Positions 56,230 through 64,000 of a stretch of DNA of 64,000 nucleotides are shown here, piece by piece (positions within the stretch are counted from its first letter, which is position 1; each line of letters opens with the position of its first letter). Source of the stretch: Rallus limicola (Eukaryota > Chordata > Aves > Gruiformes > Rallidae); assembly GCA_022605955.1 (NCBI GenBank), contig JAKCOZ010000005.1, positions 42,522,950 to 42,586,949 on the forward strand. The letters are read 5' to 3'. Both the position numbers and the translations under genes were made by a program. A model generated the notes under the pieces. The model was not told the origin of the DNA. It saw nothing but the letters and a program-made list of their open reading frames with translations, and searched no databases.

Positions 56230-56272
56230 TGTAAATAACAGAAATCTATTTATCATGTTATTTATTTTTTCA
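56230..56272 (+). promoter_or_regulatory. Pumilio-type element and AU-rich cluster in putative distal 3' UTR
   Basis: TGTAAATA at 56,230-56,237 fits the Pumilio recognition consensus UGUANAUA. Within 35 nt are two ATTTA motifs (ctatttatc and gttatttattt). Together they resemble post-transcriptional control elements. They matter only if the long 3' UTR form is made. Confidence 0.35.
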
Positions 56273-56499
56273 ATGACTGTGACCTTATGCACTGTGAATG
56301 CTCTGTGATATGGGGTCCTTTGTACAGATAAATATGTCATGAAATCCAAATGGATTTAATGTGATAATTTGTTACAAAATGTTGGCATGATATTTAATTA
56401 TTTTTGTTGTGAAAATTAAAAAAAATAGTTAATTCAGCATTTCTAAAAGATTATAGGAGTCAGTATTGTAATGCACTATATAAAAATATCTACACTATC

Positions 56500-56505
56500 A
56501 ATAAA
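56500..56505 (+). terminator. Candidate distal polyadenylation signal
   Basis: Canonical AATAAA after a conserved-looking AT-rich block, with a T-rich stretch (tgctgtttttttctt) about 25-35 nt downstream. It would give a 3' UTR of about 6.2 kb. Another AATAAA at 57,505-57,510 is a less likely alternative. Confidence 0.35.
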
Positions 56506-56520
56506 TTATATAAACAACTA

Positions 56521-59500
56521 GAGCATTTGCTGTTTTTTTCTTCAGATGATGAGAACGCATGAAACGTTCTCATATTTATTGTTGAAAACCTAAAATTTCA
56601 TGACCCATCCAGGGGTCATAACACATGTGCCTGTGATGTCTTGGTGAAATCTGGATCTCACTGCACTGAATGACACACCCACATTTTCCCCTGTGCAGTT
56701 GAATTAACAGTTTTGTGACACAAGAGTCTTCTCATGAATACTACCAGGAGATGCAAGCTAAAGCAAAGCCTGACCTGGTTTTCCCTAAATCCCTGCCGCT
56801 GGGTGAACCCGCCATTAGCCGCCCTGGGGTTCCTGCATCTAGTGCAGTGGAGACAAGGGGCGTCCTGCGTCCTTTGACTCGTGTGGAAGGGTTAATTCCT
56901 TGTGTGCTCAGCTGCCTTCTGCTAAGCCAGGAAGGGAAAAGATTCCTTCTTATACACAGAACTGACTTTTAAAAATCCAAATCTGAACATAGAAAGAACC
57001 TCTTCTCTTAATCCCCCATAGGTCTGACACCATCATGATCTGTTATGTAATAGGGTCTATAAAAGGCACTTAATCTAGGGATTAGTGACACAATGGGCAT
57101 GACAATTCCTACAGGCTCTTATCATATGACATGTTACTGATGCAGCCGCTTCCTACTGTATGGAAAGCAGAACTGTCGTGTAATCTGTGCATATGCTGAA
57201 AGCAGTTTATTATGGCCAAAGGGCTCATCGTGCTTAAGGGCTTCCCCCATAAGCCATTTTTAAACCTTTCCAACTCCACTGCATAGAAATACAGGAAAGG
57301 GCTGAAACGTGCTGTGGCTTAAACTGGAAAGGGCCGTAGGAAAAGAGAAGAATTCCTCTTTTCAGCTCGGATCTGCCGCAGAGGAGCAATGTGTTGTGGC
57401 AACTGAGTCTTACTTTGTTGATTAACTTTTGTATGATTGTTTACTTCCGGAGCCTGATACTAGAACACGGTGTCACAGTGCAATCCCCTCAAATCTCTGT
57501 CTTAAATAAACACTCAGCAAAGCTTGGACAAAATTTCTTATGTTAAAATTTGTCTTCGTTTTCACATTTTTTAAGTGTTTTACAGAAACACTTATCTGTG
57601 TTGCAGAAACAGGACACATTTTTTGGAAAATCTGAGATATTTTTCATGAAGGTTGGTAAATATCTTTAACAAAACTCGTTTCCAAACTTCAGATTCCTGA
57701 AACTCTGCATTCTTTAAATTGCAAATATTGTGAAAGGTTTCACAAAAAAAAAAAAAAAAACCAAAAAAACCTTCTCTCAAATCATGTGGAAAGCATGTGG
57801 AACTGAAGTAGCACCACAATACTGAATTTTTGTTGTTTTTTTTCCTAATCTCTTAAATAGTTTTAGTCCTTTTGTTTCCTCTTCCCTAGCAGCATCTTTG
57901 GAAATGCCTAATGCTCTCCAAGATATCATAGGTCTTTGCCCAGGATGGCTGCACAGTGGTGTGAACACCTATTTTCCTCTGCCTGGGCAGGCCCATGCAG
58001 AGCAGTGATGGGTTTTTGTCACAGCAAACTTGTTTTCAAGCAAAGCAAGAGTAAACTGGGAGTGGGCCTGCTTCCTGTTGAACTGCAGTGGAGGGAAATA
58101 TAACCCTGGGGTGGCATTGCATTTCTGTGGTGCATCGCAGAGATGGTTCTTCTGCTGATACCCAAGGGGCATTTCAGAGGTGCCCAGCGGGTGAACAAAC
58201 CCACAACGTGGGTTTTTTCTTGGACCTCTGTGCCCAGAACCAACAGAGGGGTTCTGAGCTGAGGTCTGACAAGCCTGCAGCAAGGGATGAATGACTCTCA
58301 GCCAAGCAGTTTGTCTAAGAGGACCAAGTTCTTCATTGAGTGAATTCATCATCATCTGAAAATTACTACAAGAGTTGGAGCAAAGAGTTCCTTAATTTAG
58401 CAGAAAAGTGTGTTATAAGGTACAGTAGGTGAAAATTGAAAACTGGACAAGTTAAGGCAAAAAATGGGGTGTGAATTTAAATAACATCAACAATCAAGGT
58501 CTGAGACACCTTATGTAGAAGGGGGTGAATTTACCCTTGTGCAGCCTTTCAGTCAGATTTTTTGACTTTTCAGAGAAGTCTTTCTAAGAGCTAGAAGACA
58601 AATTTTCTAATGTCAACAGAAGTTACAGGCTTGATCCAAGAAATCCTGAGAAAATTTGTCTTGTGTGTCACAGAAAGTGTGACTCTCCGACTCTCCCTAG
58701 CCTAGTGCCAGCAGAATTGGCTCCCTGCTCTACACTGACTCTAGTTTCCCCCATGTGGATATACTTGGCAGCTGCCTGGCATTTCCATTCCCACTGTGGG
58801 CTGTGTAGCACTGTCTCCTTTGTCTTGGAGAGCTGGGAAATTCCTTCTAGAGATAAAAATGGGAAAAAGTTACCTTTGCCTCTGTCCCCATTCCATGCAT
58901 TTGCTTTTCTCTGCCTCGGCTTCAGACTTCTGCCTTATTTTTTCCATCATGTATTCTCCTAACAACAAATATTTCCGGAATGATATGGCTGCCAAATAGG
59001 AGTGCCACCAGCCCTGCCTAACAGCCCATCTGTCAGTCCCCGGGCTCCACAGCTGGTCTGTATTCAGCCGGGTTTCCAGCACAGCAAACGCTACTCAGCC
59101 ACTGAAGTAACTCCAGGAGCTTCCCGGCCACAGATAGCTGTTCGGTTTTAGGAGTCTTATAACCTCATCGTTAGCTTTTGCCTTAGCTGGGAATCTTTTT
59201 TTGCAAAGCTGTCCTCTGCCAGCGCGAGACATTTCATTTGCTCAGGTCCTGTGTAAATATAAAGGTTTCCAAGCTCCATCTGGTTCCAGTTACTCAAGCA
59301 ATAGAAATACACATGCTTCAGGAATTTGCAGACGGAGACTTACTGCCTTGCTGCCTTATAAAATCCTTTACAAAGTTCACCATGCTCTGCTGCCTTCTGA
59401 TATACCTGTAGTCTGTAAAACAATTTCCCCCCCCCTTCCCAAATTTACTCTAAGTTAGAGAAACAAATAAACTGATCATCTCAGGCCCTTCTTTCTAATA

Positions 59501-59580
59501 ATTTTAACCTGCCTTGGCTACTAAATATGGCTTGATAACACAAGCACACATATACACACACACCCGCTTGACCACCAAAG
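56521..59580. other. Intergenic region between SLC24A4 and the putative RIN3 promoter
   Basis: About 3 kb. It includes an A17 run (57,744-57,760) and a slightly richer, CpG-containing stretch around 59.0-59.16 kb. Open frames here are short and unmatched. The block 57.0-57.3 kb looks compositionally distinct (moderate GC, few repeats) and could be a regulatory element, but no motif decides this. Confidence 0.5.
59544..59564. repeat. (CA)n microsatellite
   Basis: cacacatatacacacacaca, interrupted, about 45 bp upstream of the candidate RIN3 TATA box. Confidence 0.85.
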
Positions 59581-59587
59581 ACTGCCT

Positions 59588-59624
59588 CTTCCTGAAATCC
59601 CCCGTTCATATAAATACAGGAAGT
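59588..59624 (+). promoter_or_regulatory. RIN3: Candidate promoter core: TATA box flanked by ETS-like sites
   Basis: A perfect TATA consensus TATAAATA lies at 59,609-59,616. ACAGGAAGT (ETS/PU.1-type core GGAA) overlaps its end at 59,616-59,624, and a complementary core CTTCCTG lies just upstream at 59,588-59,594. Initiation about 30 nt downstream (near 59,640) would give a 5' UTR of roughly 240 nt to the ATG at 59,882. Motifs this short also occur by chance. Confidence 0.35.
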
Positions 59625-59850
59625 AGCTGTAAGAGAGGCTAAAATCAGACCTTCTTGGCAGTTTGCTTTCATTTCAGTGCTTGTTTAGTCCTCTGCCCTC
59701 CGATACTACCGAGCCTGAAGCTGGTTTTAAACATCCTCCCCCTGCCGTCCCTTGAAATATCATCTTCAGTACAAAACCTAAGGATGTGGAGGTTCTGCTC
59801 AGCGATGGAAAGGAATTGCTTTCTATTCCAAGGAACTCTAAAGCCACTGT

Positions 59851-59860
59851 GAAACAGAAA
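59851..59860 (+). promoter_or_regulatory. IRF/ISRE-like motif
   Basis: gaaacagaaa fits GAAANNGAAA, the core of interferon-regulatory-factor sites, 22 bp before the candidate start codon. It fits a haematopoietic gene but is not proof of one. Confidence 0.3.
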
Positions 59861-59881
59861 GTGTCTTAAAAGTTTGCTGTA

Positions 59882-59928
59882 ATGATGAAAACATCAGCAG
59901 GAGACAAGGGAGCCAGGGATGACTCAGG
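59882..59928 (+). CDS. RIN3: Putative RIN3 first coding exon
   Basis: Tandem ATG codons at 59,882 and 59,885 open a 47-nt frame, MMKTSAGDKGARDDSG, the last codon split after two bases. It ends at a strong donor (agg|gtaagt at 59,929). RIN3 encodes a RAB5 guanine-nucleotide exchange factor with SH2, RH and VPS9 domains that acts on early endosomes. In vertebrates it lies directly downstream of SLC24A4 in the same orientation. The human protein starts with a similar short leader (an AG...ARGD...G pattern, as I recall), and its SH2 region begins in later exons. None of the SH2-coding exons lies in this window, which fits a long first intron. Evidence is position, splice donor and weak leader similarity. 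An alternative first exon or chance ORF remains possible. Confidence 0.42.
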
Positions 59929-62900
59929 GTAAGTCTCGAATCTTTAGTGACTGCTCATTTTTAGTAACTGTCGCTTTCCTTTTCTTACTTAACAAAGAGC
60001 TCTCTCCACTGCATTTGCAAGCTGGCTGCCGAGTTATCAGCTACACTATCACAACAGCATGGCTCGATTGCACTGTAATTTCCAGTATTTCCTTTACCTA
60101 ACATGTCCCAGCTGAGAACAAACTGCAATACCTTTATTTAACTTGAATCTTACCTATTTAGGGAAGAAGGGGGATGGATTCCAAGCTGCAGCTTAGGGCA
60201 AAGGATAGAATAAGGAGTTCTGTGCTTTTGGAAACATGACAAATCTTTTCTGGGAGGCTTGCTTTGTTTCCACTGAAATACCGAGAAGTGGCGAAGGGCT
60301 CATCCCCATGAGCTGATGGTCACTCCAGCTCCAGTGCGTGGACATACACACAGATCTTGTCCACAGACTCCCAGGAGCCTTCAGGTGTGCTTTCAGTTAG
60401 GAAAAGACTCTGGGCTTTTTTTGCTCTTGGCCAACAGATGCTGCACCTTGCAGAATCAAGCCCCAAGAAGACATAGTGAGAGAGAAAATGGGTTTTGACT
60501 GGAGGACAATCAGCTGCTGGGAGTTCAGGATCAGACTGGAACCCACCCGAGACTTGGGTGTATCACGAAGCCCGTGCTGAAGCTGAATATTTGTTTCCTG
60601 TTGAAAACAATCAGGGGAAAATGACATAGCTGCCAAAACCTTCGGTCACCCCCCTTGGAAAAACATACAATACTAGATATTAAGAGTGTTTCTTATCTGT
60701 CTGACACGCTCAGCTCCCCCAAATAAAAGCTTCCAGATGTGCCTGCGCAGGGTGCAGTAGAAGCAGCTGTGTCAGTGGGTAGATCAGGGATACTCGCATG
60801 TGGAGTGACTGAGCGCACTGCAAGGCAGTCCCCTGCACCTCAGAGCACGCTCTGTCAAAAAGGGGGTACGACTGCTCCTGACAGGCAGGGTAGCTACCAT
60901 TTCACCTATGTTGGGAGGGAAGGGAGAACCCTGAGTTCTAACTGTCACTGCTTTTGCCTCATTTGGTTGTTTACATTAAGTGGAACAATGACACTCCTTG
61001 TGCCAAGGTGCAATTCCTCACCTCTACTTAATGTTAAACATGAGGGACAAAGATCACACAGCCGTAAGGAAGGCATGGAATAATCCAATCCCTTGTAGGC
61101 TGGCAAGAGGAATTTAGTAGATGGTAATCCAAAGAATTTGCACTTTGCAGATATTCCCTGCATTTGTGATAGTTAAGATGCCAAGTACTGTGAGACTGAA
61201 AAATTTATACTGTTTGTGTCTCTCTCAGCTTGTCTGAAAGGAGCCACATGGTTGTGAAGGTTTGTTTTCAGCCTGGAGTTGTGGGAGAAAGCAACCAAGC
61301 CACAGACCCTAGATTCAGACTGTAAATCAAGTGGTTGCAGGAATATTGAAGCACAAATGGGCATGATACGTGTTCTCCATAAATCTATGAGCATCTGCAC
61401 AAGTTAATAGAACGGCCTTTTATTTCATTAATTGATTTAATTTTCAATCTAACACTCGTAAAAAAGAACTTAACTCTTTAAAAAAGCTGTTTTAAGTCTC
61501 TGCCCAAATATTGCTGAAGAGCCTCAAAAATTACATTTCAGCATGCATTCCTTGTGGCCACCGATGCACTGCAGAATTCAAAATGTCTCTAAGGGGTGTT
61601 TAATTTCCTGTCAGGGTCACAGTGAATTAGGTGCCAGTTATACAAACTATCTGTAGATAAAATTGGTAGCTTTCAAAAGAGATGGTAACAGAAGGCAAGC
61701 TGGAGATTTTGGACCTGATTTTAAAATTCTGTGCACAAAAATTCCATGAGCAATTGCTGAGGTTACACCTTCAGTCACCATAGTCTTCAGGTTATTAATT
61801 AAATGGGAAAGCTTACTCACGCAGAAACTGTGACCATGCAAATGAACGTAGAAGTACCCTACCAGCTTGGAAAGTATTCATGTATCCATTCCTTGTAATG
61901 ACTAAAGGGTCTGTGCTGCATGTAGCACATCAGTAAGGAGGTTTTGCTGACTCCTGAAATGGCAGAAAGATACTGGAGAGAAATCTGTCTCCAAAATTAG
62001 TAGCTCCTCTGAGAGGAATGTGGGAAGAAGTGTAGCTAGGGATGGATAGAAATTCATCTAATTATAGTTACAGAATCATTTAGGCCATAAAAGACCTTTA
62101 AGATCATCAAGTCCAACCGTTAACCTAGTACTGCCAAGTCCACCACTAAACCATGTCCCTAAGCGCCACTTGTAGGCATCTCGTAAATACCTCCAGGGCG
62201 GTGACTCCACCACTTCTCTGGGCAGTCTTTTCTACTGACTGACAGCACTTCCAGTGAAGAAACTGTTCCTAATCTCCAATCTAAACGTCTCCTGGTGCGA
62301 CTTGAAGCCTCTCATCCTGTCAGTTTCTCTGAGTTTCCTCTTATCCTAACCCTTGTTACCTGGGAGAAGACACCAACACCCACCTGGCTACAACCTCCTT
62401 CAGGTAGTTGCAGAGAGTGATGAGGTCTCCCCTCAGCCTCCTTTTTCCAAACTAAACAGCCCCCATTACCTCAGCTGTTCCTCTAAGACTTGTGCTGTAG
62501 ACCCTTTACCAGCTTCATCGCTCTTCTTTGGACATACTTCAGCATGGCAATGCCTGTCTTGTAGTGAGGGGCCCAAAACTGAGCACATTGTTTGAGGGGT
62601 GACCTCACCAGTGCTTAGTACAGGGGGATGATCACTTTCCTGGTCCTGCTGGCCACACTACTTCTGACACAAGCCAGGATGCTGTTGGTGTTCTTGGCCA
62701 CCTGGGCACACTGATGGCTCACATTCAGCTGACTACTGACCAATACTTTCAGGTCCTTTTCCATTGGGCCGCTTTTCCATTCCAGCCACTGTTCCCCAAA
62801 CCAGTAGCATTGCACAGCAGTGTTGTGACCCAAGTGCAGGACCCAGCATTTCCAAAATGAGCTGGGAGTGAAACAGGGAAATTTAAACAGTAATTCTGAC

Positions 62901-64000
62901 CTAGAGTCAGGCTGACTTCTAGGAACGTTAATAAGTGATGAGATCACAAAACATCTGGAGAAATGTGAGCAGATTGAGCCTGGTGACCATGGCTTCATGA
63001 AAAGATATACGCCTGGATTCCAACATCTGGCAAATGTATGGAGGAGATGATGAGGAGAGCAGGCAGGAGCTGAGACAGAGACATAATATGCAAATATTAA
63101 ATAGTCCTTTGGGATAATGGCTGTTTCAGGTAGCTGGGATGGGTTACTGAACACCAGGCTGCCTAATGAACTAGTGATTGTGCATCTTTCTAGTGACGTG
63201 TTTTTGGCACAAGCCCCACCATCACAGTTGACAGATTTCATGCGATGAATGTAGATCAAAAGAGGTCAAGCACTGGAGGAGCCTGGAAACTGAGCAACTC
63301 TCATAGGTTCACAGATTTAGCTTCATAAGGGACTGTTTTGAATGTCTAGACTGATATCCTGTGTAGAGGAGACCAAAGAACTGCTTTGCTAAGCACCCCA
63401 TCAAACCCATGACTTCTGCTGGAATGGGAGTTTTTAGATACTCATTGGCCACAAAGGATTTCTTATTAAATGACTCCTCTGCACAGATGGCATATCTGTC
63501 TCTCCAGTGGAGTAAATACACTTAATGCAAACATTTAAAGGTTTGAGCTGAGAAAACATTTACGAGCCATCCTTTGCAAAGGACTTAATCCAAGCTTTTT
63601 TGAATCAGTGTAACAATACCTGTTGGCCTCAGGAGGTTTTGGACCAAATGCAAAGTATTGCTCAAAGAAAACCTCAACCTAGAACATGTGAGACATGGTG
63701 TTAAAGTGGGGAAGGGAGAGTTCAGACAACTGGAAACAAATCAGTGCCATCAAATCTCTCTGATGTCTGTCAAGCTGTGATCAGGGGTACACCTTCCAGT
63801 CCTTGGGGATGGTGCTTCTCAGGAAGGAACTATCCATGCTCAAGATGCATTGCACCGAGATTGAGATATTACTGTAAAGGTAAAAAGAAGGAGGTGATCT
63901 CTGTGGATACCTGAATTTGGTGCATCCAGAGAGGAGACATAAAATCCTCTGAAATTATTTTCACAGAGAAGCGTGTTTACAGCCGTACTGACGCATTGTG
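59929..64000 (+). other. Putative RIN3 intron 1 (5' part)
   Basis: No exon recognised. It holds the minus-strand CR1 at 62,073-62,860. The 60.3-61.1 kb open frames are short, with no family match. If the RIN3 call is wrong, this is simply intergenic. Confidence 0.4.
62073..62860 (-). mobile_element. CR1 LINE, 5'-truncated, about 0.8 kb
   Basis: The + strand shows the complement of a CR1 3' end: acagaatcatttaggccata, then gatcatcaagtccaaccgtt, ccaccactaaaccatgtccc and, at the far end, gtgacccaagtgcaggaccc. On the minus strand the end of the reverse-transcriptase frame survives in pieces (CQWVL-like start lost; VLHLGHNTAVQCY, HQCAQVAKNTNSILACV, ASRTRKVIIPLY), then stops. The order of landmarks matches avian CR1-J-like copies and is the best evidence for a bird genome. 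Confidence 0.92.

Larger units (their letters stand above)
50285..56520 (+). other. SLC24A4: SLC24A4 3' untranslated region (maximum inferred extent)
   Basis: No coding potential follows the stop. AATAAA signals on the + strand occur at 50,866-50,871, 53,251-53,256 and 56,500-56,505. The sequence near 56.2-56.5 kb is AT-rich with AU-rich and Pumilio-type motifs, as in distal 3' UTR ends. The UTR therefore ends near 50.89 kb (short form) or about 56.52 kb (long form). The distal limit is inference and needs RNA data. The stretch also holds a G-rich tract (51,258-51,290) and two decayed repeat-like pieces (near 53.8 and 56.0 kb). Confidence 0.45.

Noticed and set aside
62615..63259. 214-codon minus-strand open frame as a host gene
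   Set aside because: Its C-terminal half is CR1 reverse-transcriptase sequence, so it is a mobile-element remnant.

Overview
The window is vertebrate nuclear DNA: AT-rich, mostly intron, and scattered with interspersed-repeat relics. Chicken-repeat-1 (CR1) LINE fragments near 17.9, 21.9, 25.9 and 62-63 kb, decayed MIR-type SINEs and compact introns point to a bird (another sauropsid is less likely). I cannot assign an order.

The main gene is SLC24A4 (NCKX4), a potassium-dependent sodium/calcium exchanger on the + strand. Fifteen consecutive coding exons lie between 17,700 and 50,284. All have AG/GT borders and compatible phases, and together they give 521 uninterrupted C-terminal codons ending in a stop. 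By comparison with the human protein (about 622 residues) these are exons 3-17. The exons for the N-terminal hydrophobic segment and first extracellular loop lie upstream of base 1, so bases 1-17,699 are intron. Both alpha repeats and all the acidic ion-binding residues I can locate are present. The cytoplasmic loop lacks the proline-rich tract of the human protein.

The 3' UTR starts at 50,285. A proximal AATAAA at 50,866 would give a 0.6 kb UTR. A possible distal end near 56.5 kb would make it about 6.2 kb and include a G-quadruplex-like tract and a Pumilio-type/AU-rich cluster.

Further right, a TATA box, ETS-like and IRF-like motifs, and a 47-nt ATG-to-splice-donor segment at 59,882-59,928 look like the promoter and first coding exon of the next gene. 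In other vertebrates that gene is RIN3. If correct, bases 59,929-64,000 are RIN3 intron 1, which holds a CR1 element of about 0.8 kb on the minus strand.

The rest is introns with simple repeats, an LTR-like unit (23.5-24.05 kb), a polyA-tailed retrocopy-like segment on the minus strand (47.08-47.46 kb), and a few small tandem duplications. I saw no CRISPR array, operon, tRNA, rRNA or microbial-type system, and nothing that clearly qualifies as a new system.
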